DNA of 64,000 bases from the NCBI RefSeq assembly GCF_005502885.1, contig NZ_SCMR01000005.1, positions 1 through 64,000 on the forward strand. The letters run 5' to 3'. Positions 39,033 to 48,866 of the stretch are shown here, one piece after another. The position numbers and the translations under genes are program-made. The stretch is from Microbacterium sp. 2FI (lineage in GTDB: Bacteria > Actinomycetota > Actinomycetes > Actinomycetales > Microbacteriaceae). The stretch's first letter is position 1. The number at the start of each line of letters is the position of its first letter. The notes beneath the pieces are model-generated. The model had not been told where the DNA came from, did no database searches, and was given only the letters and a program-made list of their open reading frames with translations.

Positions 39033-39120
39033 GCCCCATCGACCCTACCTACCGCCCGCGCGCCTCCCCGCCCGCGGCACGGCATGTTCGGCGCCGCGAC
39101 ACGCTCGCGCGCTTCGCGCG

Positions 39121-39173
39121 GTCGAAACCGCCACTCGCTGTCGCTTGATTCGGCCGCGTTCGGCGGTTTCGAC
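39121..39173. repeat. Intergenic palindromic repeat (GGTTTCGAC type)
   Basis: GTCGAAACCGCC (39121-39132) and GGCGGTTTCGAC (39162-39173) are perfect inverted arms around a 29-nt spacer, in the gap between two same-strand genes. Similar GGTTTCGACAG palindromes are common between genes of Microbacteriaceae. It may also act as a terminator for the gene ending at 39201. Confidence 0.55.
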
Positions 39174-39200
39174 AGCGCGACGGCGACTGCGCCCGACGCC

Positions 39201-39944
39201 TCAGCGCCGGGGCGTCCAGCCCGGCGGCAGCGGTCCGTCGAGCTCGGCACGCTCGCGGTCGACCCGCGCGGACCAGCCCTGTGCGGCATCCGATCCGTCG
39301 AAGCCGCCGCGCGCCACCCGGAAGCCGACGTCGTCGTGATGCATCCGCGGCGCGCCGCCGCGGCGCACCGAAGCCCGCACGCTCCAGGCGTCGTCGGCGA
39401 ATCCACCACCGCGGAATACGCGATAGGCGTCGTAGCGGGCCGGATCCAGCGGGTCCCAGCACCACTCCCAGACGTTCCCGAGGGTGTCGAACAGGCCGTT
39501 GAGGTTCGGCATCCGTCCCCCCACGTCCTGCGGCGCGGTCACGCCGTCGGCGGCCGTCCACGCGATCTCGGCGAGCGGGCCGTAATGCGGTGCCGTCGAT
39601 CCCGCGCGGCAGGCGAACTCCCACTCCGCCTCGGTGGGCAGGCGGAAGCCGTCAGAATCGACGTGCCAGGTGACGTCTTCGCCGTCGAACGAGTAGGCGG
39701 GGTCGAGCCCTTCCCACTCCGACGCGGCGTTGCAGAACCGGATCGCGCGCAGCCAGCTCACGTCTGTCGCAGGTCGGCGCGGATGCGCGGCCGTCTCGCC
39801 GATGATCTCGCCCAGCTGCTCCTGCGTGACGGCGAAGACGCCGATCTCGAACGGCTCGAGCTCCACCGTCCACCGAATCCTCCGGCGAGCATCGTGGAGA
39901 GTCACGGCGCCGGCCTCGATGCGTGCCAGCGCGATGTCGGTCAC
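39201..39944 (-). CDS. SUMF1/formylglycine-generating-enzyme-fold protein lacking the FGE cysteines
   Basis: 247 residues from GTG 39944 (GAGGAA upstream). The fold markers are present: FEIGVFAVTQEQ, DVSWLRAIRFCNAASEWEGL, FRLPTEAEWEFACRAG, GLFDTLGNVWEWCWDP and VGFRVARGG. In formylglycine-generating enzymes two copper-binding Cys lie in the segment after RGGSF; here it reads RGGGFADDAWSVRASVRR, with none. Sulfatase maturation is therefore unlikely, and no sulfatase gene is nearby. It may be a binding protein or another SUMF1-type enzyme. It follows the DUF385 gene by 16 bp. Confidence 0.82.
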   Translation of the reverse strand: MTDIALARIEAGAVTLHDARRRIRWTVELEPFEIGVFAVTQEQLGEIIGETAAHPRRPATDVSWLRAIRFCNAASEWEGLDPAYSFDGEDVTWHVDSDGFRLPTEAEWEFACRAGSTAPHYGPLAEIAWTAADGVTAPQDVGGRMPNLNGLFDTLGNVWEWCWDPLDPARYDAYRVFRGGGFADDAWSVRASVRRGGAPRMHHDDVGFRVARGGFDGSDAAQGWSARVDRERAELDGPLPPGWTPRR

Positions 39945-39960
39945 GCCGCGTTCCTCGCGA

Positions 39961-40401
39961 TCAATCGCCGAGCGGCTCGAGCAGGAACAGCGCGATCTGA
40001 CGGTCGGTCTTGGTCTGGTAGACGTCGTAGTCGGGCCACACCGCGACCGCCCGCGCCCACCACTCGGTGCGCTCGTCGCCCGAAAGCTCGCGCGCGAGGT
40101 AGTCGTGCTTCTCGGCGAGGTCCTGCAGCTCGACGTGCGCGTGGCGGCGCATGTTCTCCGCCCACTTGGGCTCGTCGGGTGCGCCGCCCTTCGACGCGAC
40201 GACGACGTAGCGACCGTGGTGCTCGACACGCATGAGCGCGGTCTTGCGCAGCGCCCCCGACGTGGCGCCCACCGTGGTCAGCACGATGATCGGCACTCCG
40301 CGCAGGAGGTTCGCCTTCTCACCCCCCGACGCTTCGAAGGTCTCGGCCTGCTTGCGGGCCCACTCGGACGTCGACGGCTTGTATTCTCCGGTCAGCGGCA
40401 T
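39961..40401 (-). CDS. DUF385/Ddn-like F420-dependent nitroreductase family protein
   Basis: 146 residues. The split-barrel core includes [55 protein letters not shown], which is the flavin/deazaflavin-binding part of the Ddn family. Such actinobacterial proteins use reduced F420 to reduce quinones or nitro compounds. The F420 genes are not in the window, so use of F420 is inferred from family. TAGGGT 6 nt before the ATG fixes the start. Confidence 0.88.
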   Translation of the reverse strand: MPLTGEYKPSTSEWARKQAETFEASGGEKANLLRGVPIIVLTTVGATSGALRKTALMRVEHHGRYVVVASKGGAPDEPKWAENMRRHAHVELQDLAEKHDYLARELSGDERTEWWARAVAVWPDYDVYQTKTDRQIALFLLEPLGD

Positions 40402-40407
40402 CCCATC

Positions 40408-40413
40408 ACCCTA
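40408..40413 (-). promoter_or_regulatory. -10 box TAGGGT, leaderless promoter of the DUF385 gene
   Basis: Minus-strand TAGGGT, 6 nt (GATGGG), then ATG at 40401. Confidence 0.5.
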
Positions 40414-40445
40414 ACCGCGCACGCGCCGGTGGGGCGGAGGAGACG

Positions 40446-40490
40446 ACGAGGGGCGGATGCTGAGCGCAAAGCTCGGCATCCGCCCCTCGT
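40446..40490 (-). terminator. Terminator of the sucCD operon
   Basis: Two 20-nt arms (40446-40465 and 40471-40490; core CGAGGGGCGGATGC) pair at all but one position, which is a G-U match, around a 5-nt loop. The hairpin starts 8 bp after the sucD stop. Confidence 0.85.
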
Positions 40491-40498
40491 GGTTCGAA

Positions 40499-41413
<915 letters not shown>

Positions 41414-41424
41414 TTATCTCAGTC

Positions 41425-42588
41425 TCAGGCGTTCGCGAGCTCGGCGGCCTTGTCGGCGCCTTCGTCCATGGTCGATGCGAGGGTCACGAGCGGGTGGTTC
41501 GCATCGCGCAGGATCGCGCGGCCCTCCTCGACCTTGTTGCCGTCCAGGCGCACCACGAGCGGCTTCGAGGCGCTCGCGCCGAGCTCGGCGAGCGCGCCGA
41601 CGATGCCCTTCGCGACCGCGTCGCACGCGGTGATGCCCCCGAAGACGTTGACGAACACGCTCTTGACCTGCGGGTCGCCGAGGATGACGTCGAGCCCCGC
41701 GGCCATGACCTCGGCCGAGGCGCCGCCGCCGATGTCGAGGAAGTTCGCGGGCTTCACGCCGCCGTGGTTCTCGCCGGCGTAGGCGACGACGTCGAGCGTC
41801 GACATCACGAGACCCGCACCGTTTCCGATGACGCCGACCTCGCCGTCGAGCTTGACGTAGTTGAGGTCGTTGGCCTTGGCCTTGGCCTCGAGCGGGTCGG
41901 CGGCATCCTTGTCTTCGAGGAGCGCGTGACCGGCGTGACGGAACTCGGCGTTCTCGTCGAGGGTGACCTTGCCGTCGAGGGCGATGATCTCACCCTCCTC
42001 CGACAGGATGAGCGGGTTGACCTCGACCAGGGTCGCGTCCTCGCCCTTGTAGACCGAGTAGAGCGTGACGAACACGTCGCTCACCTTGTCGACGAGCTCG
42101 GGGGCGAAGCCCGCCGCCTCGGCGATCTCGACCGCCTTCTGCTTGTCGATGCCCTGCAGCGGGTCGACCGCGATACGCGCGAGCGCCTCGGGGCGCTCGA
42201 CCGCGAGCTCCTCGATCTCCATGCCGCCCTCGACGCTCGCGAGCGAGAGGTAGGCGCGGTTCGCGCGGTCGAGCAGCACCGAGAAGTAGTACTCCTTGTC
42301 GATGCGCGCGCCCTGCGCGACCATCACGCGCTTTACCACGTGGCCCTTGATGTCGAGGCCGAGGATGGCCTTGGCCGCCTCGTAGGCCTCATCGGGGGTC
42401 TTGGCGACCTTCACGCCACCGGCCTTGCCGCGGCCGCCGGTCTTGACCTGCGCCTTGACGACGACGACTCCGCCGATCTTCTCGGCTGCGGCCCGCACCT
42501 CCTCCGGCGTGTCCGCGACGATGCCGGCAAGAACCGGCACCCCGTACTTCTCGAAAAGGTCACGTGCCTGGTACTCGTACAGATCCAC
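41425..42588 (-). CDS. sucC: Succinyl-CoA synthetase beta subunit
   Basis: 387 residues from GTG 42588. ATP-grasp domain starting [20 protein letters not shown] with [20 protein letters not shown]-terminal ligase-CoA domain with [18 protein letters not shown] and [17 protein letters not shown]. The frame continues open upstream to about 43017, but that part is a shadow of the TetR gene. The promoter region holds a palindrome shared with icd. Confidence 0.97.
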   Translation of the reverse strand: MDLYEYQARDLFEKYGVPVLAGIVADTPEEVRAAAEKIGGVVVVKAQVKTGGRGKAGGVKVAKTPDEAYEAAKAILGLDIKGHVVKRVMVAQGARIDKEYYFSVLLDRANRAYLSLASVEGGMEIEELAVERPEALARIAVDPLQGIDKQKAVEIAEAAGFAPELVDKVSDVFVTLYSVYKGEDATLVEVNPLILSEEGEIIALDGKVTLDENAEFRHAGHALLEDKDAADPLEAKAKANDLNYVKLDGEVGVIGNGAGLVMSTLDVVAYAGENHGGVKPANFLDIGGGASAEVMAAGLDVILGDPQVKSVFVNVFGGITACDAVAKGIVGALAELGASASKPLVVRLDGNKVEEGRAILRDANHPLVTLASTMDEGADKAAELANA

Positions 42589-42640
42589 AGTGCATTCCTT
42601 CGCAGGTGGCGAATGGGGTGGGGTCGACGCGAAAAAAGCG

Positions 42641-42654
42641 TCTTGACGTCGAGA
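42641..42654. promoter_or_regulatory. TCTTGACGTCGAGA operator before sucCD
   Basis: A 14-bp near-palindrome (one mismatched pair) with the same core as the icd palindrome (TCTCGACGTCGAGA). On the minus strand TAGTAGGCT, a -10-like sequence, lies about 20 bp upstream, so the site would sit just downstream of the transcription start. Confidence 0.7.
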
Positions 42655-42727
42655 TATCGACCAATCCCCCAGCCTACTACTGGTCGCCCGACGCCTCGAA
42701 CCGGCGTCGACTAGGCTCTCGTGCGAG

Positions 42728-43411
42728 ATGTCCGACACCACCACCGCCGCTGCCACCCCCGCCCGCACCGCGGTCGTCGCCGCAGCCCTCGAGCTGTTCT
42801 CCGCGCAGGGATTCGACCAGACCTCGGTCGAGCAGATCGCGCAGGCGGCCGGCATCTCGCGTTCGACCTTCTTCCGCCAGTTCGGCGGCAAGGACGACGT
42901 CGTCTTCGCCGACCACGAGCTGCTGCTCGAAGAGCTGCGCGGAATCCTCGCGCAGCAGCATCCCGATCCGTGGGCTGCCGTCTGCGACGCGTCGGTCCAC
43001 GTCTTCGAGCACTTCACCGCCGATCCCGAGCTCGCGCGCCGCCGCTACAGCGTCGTGCGCCAGGTGCCGGCGCTGCGCGAGCGCGAGATCGTCACGGTGT
43101 TCCGCTACGAGCGCCTCTTCGACGAGTACCTGCGCGGCGCGCTGCCGGGCCTGGACCCCCTCGACGCCGTCGGCTTCTCGGCGCTGGTGACCGCCGTGCA
43201 CAACCACGTGCTGCGTCAGCTGCTGCGCGGCCCCAAGAAGATTCCGGTGTCGGTGCTGCGCCGCGCCCTCGACGATGCGATGCGCCGGTTCGGCGTCGGG
43301 CCCGGCGGCGAGGCGCGCGATGCCGCGGCCGACGACGTCGTCGTGGCCGTGTTCCCCCGCGCGATGCCGACCGCCGAGGTGGCGCGCCGCCTGCAGGAGC
43401 GCCTGCACTGA
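42728..43411 (+). CDS. TetR-family transcriptional regulator
   Basis: 227 residues. N-terminal helix-turn-helix [45 protein letters not shown] (residues ~14-60), then an all-helical ligand domain. It is divergent from sucCD across 139 bp. Whether it regulates sucCD is unknown; the shared TCTCGA core argues for a different, MarR-like protein at that site. TAGGCT (42712-42717) lies 10 nt before the ATG. Confidence 0.88.
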   Translation: MSDTTTAAATPARTAVVAAALELFSAQGFDQTSVEQIAQAAGISRSTFFRQFGGKDDVVFADHELLLEELRGILAQQHPDPWAAVCDASVHVFEHFTADPELARRRYSVVRQVPALREREIVTVFRYERLFDEYLRGALPGLDPLDAVGFSALVTAVHNHVLRQLLRGPKKIPVSVLRRALDDAMRRFGVGPGGEARDAAADDVVVAVFPRAMPTAEVARRLQERLH

Positions 43412-43471
43412 CCGCAAAGATCACCCGAAAGGGCTGACCTCGGCCTCTTCTAACCCACCCGAGCGCGGGGC

Positions 43472-43477
43472 TAGGGT
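43472..43477 (+). promoter_or_regulatory. -10 box TAGGGT, leaderless promoter of the P-type ATPase gene
   Basis: TAGGGT, 6 nt, then ATG at 43484; no ribosome-binding sequence in between. Confidence 0.5.
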
Positions 43478-43483
43478 CGAGCC

Positions 43484-46195
43484 ATGACCTCTGTGGACAC
43501 GACTGCCTCCGCTCCCTGGTTCACGCAGGACCCCGACGCGGCCGTGACGGCCCTCGGGACCGACCGTGAACGCGGGCTCACGCAGGCAGAGGCCGCACGC
43601 CGGCTCGCGGAGCACGGCCCGAATGCGATCGCCGCCGAGAAGCCGCCGTCGCTCTGGCAGGTCTCGCTCAGTCAGCTCGCCGACCCCATGAACGTCATGC
43701 TCGTCATCGTCGCGGTCATCAGCCTCATCATCGGCCAGGTGAGCGTCGGTCTCGTCGTCGGCGGACTCGTGATCCTGAATGTCTTCCTCGGCGCCAGCCA
43801 GGAGATGAAGGCCAAGGCCTCCGTCGACGCGCTGTCGAAGATGCAGATCCCGAGGGCCCGCGTGTTCCGCGATGGCGCCCTCGTGCAGATCGCCTCCACG
43901 GATGTCGTGCCGGGCGACATCGTCGCGCTCGAAGCCGGCGATATCGTGCCGGCCGACGGGCGGATCCTGCGCTCGGCGACCCTCGAGACGCAGGAGGCGG
44001 CCCTCACCGGCGAGAGCGCGCCGATCCCGAAGGATCCTGCGACGATCGCCGATCCCGACACGACGCTCGGCGATCGGGCGAACTCGGTCTTCCAGAACAC
44101 GCAGGTCACCCGGGGCACCGCGACCGTCGTCATCACCGACACCGGCATGACCACCCAGATGGGCCAGATCGCGACGATGCTCTCGTCGGTCAAGCAGGCG
44201 AAGTCGCCGCTGCAGCGAGAACTCGATTCGCTCACCGGCGTGCTCGGCTGGATCGCGTGGGGCGCGGTCGCGGTCATCGTCATCACGGGCCTTCTCCGCG
44301 GTCAGGAGATCGCGTCGGTGATCCTGCTCGGCATCTCCATGGCGATCTCGGCCATCCCCACCGGCATGCCGTCGTTCGTGCAGGCGATGCTCTCGTTCGG
44401 CTCGCGGCAGCTCGCCGAGCACAACGCGGTCGTGAAGAACCTCACGGATGTCGAGACGCTCGGGGCGACGAGCGCGATCAACTCCGACAAGACCGGCACG
44501 CTCACGATGAACGAGATGACCGTCGAGTCGCTCTACCTCGCGAGCGAGTGGTACTCCGTCGGCGGCAGCGGGTACGAGAAGACCGGCGAGATCCTCCAGG
44601 TGGCGGGCAAGCCCAACCCCGACTTCACTCAGCTCGCCCTGGGCCTCACGCTCTGCAGCGATGCGACGGTGTCGGATGACGGCGACGTGATCGGCGACCC
44701 GACCGAAGCCGCGCTCGTCGTCCTCGCCGCCAAGATGGGCGCCGATGCCGCGCTCACCCGCGCGCAGTACCCGCGTGCGGCCGAGGTGCCGTTCGACTCG
44801 GCGTACAAGTTCATGGCGACGTTCCACGAGGTGACCCGGGACGGCGTCCCACACCTCGTCGAGCTGGTCAAGGGCGGGCCGGACGTCGTGCTCGAGCGCT
44901 GCTCGACGGTCGCGACTCCGGACGGCCCGGTGTCGATCGAGACACAGCGCGACGTCGTCCTCGCCGCGAACCGGAAGCTGTCGGAACAGGGTCTGCGGGT
45001 GCTCGCCTTCGCGGTCCGCCGATTCGCGCCCGGCACTGCGGTTCCGGCAGACCCGATGAGCGCGGTGATGGACCTCGAACTGGTCGGCCTGGTGGGCATC
45101 ATCGACCCGCTCCGCCCGTCCTCGAAAGAGGCGGTGCGCATCGCACACGAGGCCGGCATCGAAGTGCGCATGATCACGGGCGACCACGCGATCACCGCCG
45201 CGGCGATCGGCGCGAAGCTCGGCCTCGGCCCGGGTGCCGCCAGCGGCGCCGATATCCAGGCGATGACCGACGACGAGCTCAAGGCGGCGCTCCCGAACCT
45301 GCACGTGTTCGGCCGCGTGACCCCCGAGGACAAGCTGCGCCTCGCCCGCCTGATGCAGGAGAACGGCGATGTCGTCGCCATGACCGGTGACGCCGTCAAC
45401 GACGCCGCCGCGCTCAAGCAGGCCGACATCGGCGTTGCGATGGGATCGGGCAGCGAGGTGACCAAGCAGGCCGGGAAGATGATCCTGGTCGACGACAACT
45501 TCGGCACCCTGGTCACGGCCGTCAAGCTCGGCCGGGCGATCTACGAGAAGATCGTCAGCTACGTCCGCTACCAGATGTCGCAGCTGTTCTCGCTGGTGCT
45601 CCTCTTCCTCGCCGCCAGCCTCTTCAACATCAACCAGGGCGTGCCGCTTCAGCCGATCATGATCCTGTTCCTGAACTTCTTCGTGGCGATCTTCCCGGTC
45701 ATCGTGATCCTCCTCGATCCGGTGCCCGACAGCATCATGCTCAAGACCCCGCGCGACCCCAAGAAGCCGATCGCCAATGCCGGGGCCATCACACTCTGGT
45801 TCATCTACGGCGGACTGCTGTTCCTGATGACGCTGATCCCGCTGCTGATGTACCCCGAGCAGCTCAGCCCCACCGAGCCGAACGTGCCCGTGACGATGAC
45901 CTTCGTGGTCGCGGCATTCGGCGCCGTCTTCGGCGGACTCGCGATGCGCCGCGACCCGGAGGCGGGCCTCACCGCACCGATCCTCGCAGCCGTGAAGTGG
46001 CTGTCGATCCCGGTGGCGCTCACCGTCGCCGTGGTCGAGATCCCCTTCCTTCAGCGGCTCGTCCTCACCACCTCTCTGGACGGCCCCGAATGGCTCATCT
46101 GCATCGGGCTCGCCTTGGTCATCCCGCTGTTCGTCGAGGTCGAGAAGTGGATCCGCCGGGCGCGGATCGCAAAGCGCACCGCGGTGCGCGGCTGA
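43484..46195 (+). CDS. P2-type cation-transporting ATPase with atypical ion-site motifs
   Basis: 903 residues. The fold and catalytic parts are SERCA-like: actuator AALTGESAPIPKD, phosphorylation site SDKTGTLTMNEM, nucleotide site KGGPDVVLERC, hinge TGDAVNDAAALKQADIGVAMG, then ten predicted helices in all. Ion-site positions deviate. M4 reads ISAIPTGMPSF where Ca2+ and Na+/K+ pumps have PEGLP. M6 reads ILFLNFFVAIFPV, without the Asp of NxxTDG. The hinge lacks the usual GVNDAP. Transport specificity therefore cannot be taken from the calcium pumps. The Pro/Thr-rich gene starts 13 bp after it. Confidence 0.9.
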   Translation: MTSVDTTASAPWFTQDPDAAVTALGTDRERGLTQAEAARRLAEHGPNAIAAEKPPSLWQVSLSQLADPMNVMLVIVAVISLIIGQVSVGLVVGGLVILNVFLGASQEMKAKASVDALSKMQIPRARVFRDGALVQIASTDVVPGDIVALEAGDIVPADGRILRSATLETQEAALTGESAPIPKDPATIADPDTTLGDRANSVFQNTQVTRGTATVVITDTGMTTQMGQIATMLSSVKQAKSPLQRELDSLTGVLGWIAWGAVAVIVITGLLRGQEIASVILLGISMAISAIPTGMPSFVQAMLSFGSRQLAEHNAVVKNLTDVETLGATSAINSDKTGTLTMNEMTVESLYLASEWYSVGGSGYEKTGEILQVAGKPNPDFTQLALGLTLCSDATVSDDGDVIGDPTEAALVVLAAKMGADAALTRAQYPRAAEVPFDSAYKFMATFHEVTRDGVPHLVELVKGGPDVVLERCSTVATPDGPVSIETQRDVVLAANRKLSEQGLRVLAFAVRRFAPGTAVPADPMSAVMDLELVGLVGIIDPLRPSSKEAVRIAHEAGIEVRMITGDHAITAAAIGAKLGLGPGAASGADIQAMTDDELKAALPNLHVFGRVTPEDKLRLARLMQENGDVVAMTGDAVNDAAALKQADIGVAMGSGSEVTKQAGKMILVDDNFGTLVTAVKLGRAIYEKIVSYVRYQMSQLFSLVLLFLAASLFNINQGVPLQPIMILFLNFFVAIFPVIVILLDPVPDSIMLKTPRDPKKPIANAGAITLWFIYGGLLFLMTLIPLLMYPEQLSPTEPNVPVTMTFVVAAFGAVFGGLAMRRDPEAGLTAPILAAVKWLSIPVALTVAVVEIPFLQRLVLTTSLDGPEWLICIGLALVIPLFVEVEKWIRRARIAKRTAVRG

Positions 46196-46207
46196 GGACA
46201 CGGACGG

Positions 46208-46813
46208 ATGCTGACGGGAGCGCGCTCGGCGCTGCGAATCGCCGCGGCGGGCGTGCTGGTGACGGCCGTGATGGCGATCGCCGGATGCGCCGGGGGAATC
46301 ACGCTTCCGACCGCCTCGCCGACGGTCTCGCTGCCCACTGCCCTCCCGACGCGCACGCCCGTAGAGACGCCGACTCCCACGGCCGAGCCCACGCCCACGC
46401 CGGAGCCCACACGCACGCCGATCCCACGCCCGACGCGGACACCGTCGCCAGAGCCAACGGCCGAGCCGACCGTCGAGCCGACGCCGACGCCGACACCTGA
46501 ACCCGTGCCGACGCCGACGGCGGAACCGACCGTCGAGCCGACCGTCGCACCCACCGTCGAGCCTGTGCCCACCGCGATGCCCACACCGACACCGACACCG
46601 ACTCCCACTCCCACCCCGACGCCTACCGCGACGGCCACGCCGACGCCCTCGCCGACCGCCGACGCGGCACCCGACGATGTCGCACCCGCATCCGCGTGGC
46701 TCCCCTGGCTGATCCCGCTGGGGCTCCTCGCGGTCGGTGTCGGAATCGGCGTCTACTTCCTGATCCGCCGCCGCTCGGCCGCCGCAACTCCGCCCGCCGA
46801 CGGCACGCCGTAG
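46208..46813 (+). CDS. Pro/Thr-rich cell-surface protein with lipoprotein-like signal and C-terminal membrane helix
   Basis: 201 residues. The N terminus is a signal with AIAGC (possible lipobox, Cys about residue 27). About 115 residues of [15 protein letters not shown] repeats follow, a rod-like stretch crossing the cell wall. A C-terminal helix ([23 protein letters not shown]) precedes RRRS and a short tail. It is in the same direction 13 bp after the ATPase gene and probably co-transcribed. No enzymatic domain is visible. The (ACCGACGCC)-like DNA repeats may vary in copy number. Confidence 0.78.
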   Translation: MLTGARSALRIAAAGVLVTAVMAIAGCAGGITLPTASPTVSLPTALPTRTPVETPTPTAEPTPTPEPTRTPIPRPTRTPSPEPTAEPTVEPTPTPTPEPVPTPTAEPTVEPTVAPTVEPVPTAMPTPTPTPTPTPTPTPTATATPTPSPTADAAPDDVAPASAWLPWLIPLGLLAVGVGIGVYFLIRRRSAAATPPADGTP

Positions 46814-46827
46814 TCCCACGACGGCGC

Positions 46828-46877
46828 CAGTTTGCGGCATCCGCTGCACAAATCGATGGCGTGGATGCCGCAAACTG
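46828..46877. repeat. Long intergenic hairpin
   Basis: CAGTTTGCGGCATCC (46828-46842) and GGATGCCGCAAACTG (46863-46877) are perfect 15-nt arms around 20 nt; a further CGACGGC/GCCGTCG pair lies outside with small bulges. It begins 15 bp after the Pro/Thr-rich gene and is a likely terminator, and resembles the element at 58239. Confidence 0.65.
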
Positions 46878-46919
46878 CAGCCGTCGTGTGTCGGAGGTCA
46901 TGGTCATCGACTCGCGCGA

Positions 46920-46939
46920 CATACCGCACGGTCGGTATG
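46920..46939. promoter_or_regulatory. TetR-type operator 1 of the acyl-CoA island
   Basis: CATACCGCACGGTCGGTATG has perfect 7-bp arms (CATACCG/CGGTATG) and lies 43 bp before the alcohol dehydrogenase start. Its complement CATACCGACCGTGCGGTATG matches the sites at 50432 and 55865. Confidence 0.75.
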
Positions 46940-46981
46940 CTTGCCCGCAGCGTCGGTGCGGCGTGACGACGAGGAGGTCGT

Positions 46982-48097
46982 GTGGACATCATCGGAGCCG
47001 TCCTCGAGCGCTCGGGGGCACCCGCGCCGTTCGCCGAGTCGAGGCCCTTCACCGTCGGCGCGCTCGAGCTCGATCCGCCCGGGCCGGGCGAGCTGCTGGT
47101 GCGCATCGAGGCGGCGGGCGTCTGCCACTCCGACCTCAGCGTCGTCGACGGCAATCGCGTGCGCCCGACGCCCATGCTCCTGGGTCACGAGGCGGCCGGA
47201 ATCGTCGAGACGGTCGGCGAGGGTGTGACGGATGCCGCACCCGGCGATCGCGTCGTGATGACGTTCCTGCCGCGCTGCGGCGCGTGCGACGGCTGCCGCG
47301 CCGACGGCCGGCTTCCCTGCACCCCCGGCACCGCGGCCAACAGCGCCGGCACACTCGTGGGCGGCGGCATCCGTCTCCACCGACCCGGCGCCCACGGCGC
47401 GCCCGAAGCCGTCCACCACCACCTCGGCGTCTCGGCGTTCGCGACCCATGCGGTCGTCAGCCGCACCTCGGTCGTGCCCGTCGACGCCGATGTGCCCGCC
47501 GAGATCGCCGCACTCCTCGGCTGCGCGGTGCTCACCGGCGGCGGAGCCGTGCTCAACGCCGGCCGCCCGGCGCCGGGCGACGCCGTGGTCGTCGTCGGGC
47601 TCGGCGGGGTCGGCATGGCTGCGGTCCTCGTCGCCCTCGCGCTCGGGCATGAGGTGATCGGCGTCGACGCCGTGCCCGCCAAGCTCGACCTCGCCCGCGA
47701 ACTCGGGGCCGCGCTGGCGCTGAGCCCCGCGGATGCCGTGGACCGCGGCATCCGCGCTCCTGTCGTCATCGAAGCCGCCGGCGCCGTGCGCGCCTTCGAG
47801 ACCGCGCTCGCCCTCACCGCGCCGGGCGGCACCACCGTCACGGTCGGCCTTCCGGCGCCCGACGCGCGCGCGAGCGTGTCGCCGCTCGTGCTCACCGCCG
47901 AGGCACGCACGATCATCGGCAGCTATCTGGGCTCAGCGGTACCCAGCCGCGATATCCCCCGCTACGTCGAGCTGTGGCGGGCGGGGCGCCTGCCCCTGGA
48001 GCGCCTCGTCTCGTCGCGCATCTCGCTCGACGGCATCGACGCGGCGATGGACCGCCTCGCCGCCGGCGGCGAACTCCGTCAGCTCATCACGTTCTGA
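46982..48097 (+). CDS. Zinc-dependent alcohol dehydrogenase (MDR superfamily)
   Basis: 371 residues. Catalytic zinc site GVCHSDLSVVDG and GHEAAGIVETVGEGV; structural zinc loop RCGACDGCRADGRLPC; NAD loop VVVVGLGGVGMAAVLVALALG. This matches class III-like/aryl-alcohol-type MDR enzymes. It would oxidise an alcohol to an aldehyde or ketone. The GTG follows GAGGAGG. It is the first gene of a five-gene plus-strand run and lies behind the shared TetR-type operator. Confidence 0.9.
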   Translation: MDIIGAVLERSGAPAPFAESRPFTVGALELDPPGPGELLVRIEAAGVCHSDLSVVDGNRVRPTPMLLGHEAAGIVETVGEGVTDAAPGDRVVMTFLPRCGACDGCRADGRLPCTPGTAANSAGTLVGGGIRLHRPGAHGAPEAVHHHLGVSAFATHAVVSRTSVVPVDADVPAEIAALLGCAVLTGGGAVLNAGRPAPGDAVVVVGLGGVGMAAVLVALALGHEVIGVDAVPAKLDLARELGAALALSPADAVDRGIRAPVVIEAAGAVRAFETALALTAPGGTTVTVGLPAPDARASVSPLVLTAEARTIIGSYLGSAVPSRDIPRYVELWRAGRLPLERLVSSRISLDGIDAAMDRLAAGGELRQLITF

Positions 48098-48116
48098 ACC
48101 CCGAGAGGACCAGCAC

Positions 48117-48866
48117 ATGACCCGCACCGCCATCGTCACCGGCGCCGCGCGCGGCATCGGCGCAGCCACCGCCGCACGACTCGCCGCCGACGGCAACGCC
48201 GTCGCCGTCATCGACCTCGACGAGGCGCACTGCGCCGACACCGTGGCGCGGATCACGGATGCCGGCGGCCGAGCGATCGGCATCGGCGCCGACGTCTCCG
48301 ACGCCACAGCCGTGGCGGATGCCGTCGCCCGCGTCGAGGCCGAGCTCGGCGCCCCCACGATCCTCGTCAACAACGCCGGGATCATCCGCGACAACCTGCT
48401 GTTCAAGATGACCGAAGACGACTGGGATGCCGTCATGAACGTGCACCTGCGCGGGGCGTTCCTGATGTCGCGCGCGGTGCAAGCCCACCAGGTGAAGGCC
48501 GGGTGGGGACGCATCGTGAACCTGTCGAGCACGTCGGCGCTCGGCAACCGCGGCCAGGCGAACTACGCCGCAGCGAAGGCCGGCCTGCAGGGCTTCACCA
48601 AGACCCTCGCCCTCGAACTCGGCCGCTACGGCGTCACCGCCAACGCGATCGCGCCCGGCTTCATCGTCACCGACATGACCCGTGCGACGGCCGAGCGGAT
48701 GGGTGTCTCGTTCGAGGACTTCGTCACCGGCGCCGCCGCCGAGGTTCCGGTGCAGCGCGCCGGCTACCCCGACGACATCGCCGCGGCGGCCTCGTTCTTC
48801 TGCTCGGAAGAGGCCGGATTCGTCTCGGGCCAGGTGCTCTACGTCGCCGGGGGTCCGCGCGCATGA
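48117..48866 (+). CDS. Short-chain dehydrogenase (FabG-like), probable 3-hydroxyacyl-CoA/ACP dehydrogenase
   Basis: 249 residues, classical SDR. NAD loop TGAARGIGAATAARL, NNAGI, active-site Ser (VNLSSTSALGN) and YAAAK. The closest look is to FabG-type enzymes; with the MaoC gene overlapping its 3' end (ATGA) a role in 3-hydroxyacyl-CoA oxidation is likely. ATG 48117 follows GAGAGGA. Its neighbour upstream ends 19 bp before. Confidence 0.9.
   Translation: MTRTAIVTGAARGIGAATAARLAADGNAVAVIDLDEAHCADTVARITDAGGRAIGIGADVSDATAVADAVARVEAELGAPTILVNNAGIIRDNLLFKMTEDDWDAVMNVHLRGAFLMSRAVQAHQVKAGWGRIVNLSSTSALGNRGQANYAAAKAGLQGFTKTLALELGRYGVTANAIAPGFIVTDMTRATAERMGVSFEDFVTGAAAEVPVQRAGYPDDIAAAASFFCSEEAGFVSGQVLYVAGGPRA

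Noticed and set aside
42712..42728. Leaderless start for the TetR gene next to sucC
   Set aside because: TAGGCT is 10 nt from the ATG, outside the 6-7 nt spacing; the GTG nearer the box is in another frame.
46051..46638. Minus-strand Val/Gly-repeat frame opposite the PT-rich gene
   Set aside because: Mirror of the PT repeats; composition only, and it overlaps the end of the ATPase gene.
43421..46873. 1,150-codon minus-strand frame opposite the P-type ATPase
   Set aside because: His/Arg/Asp/Gly-rich antisense shadow of a well-supported gene.
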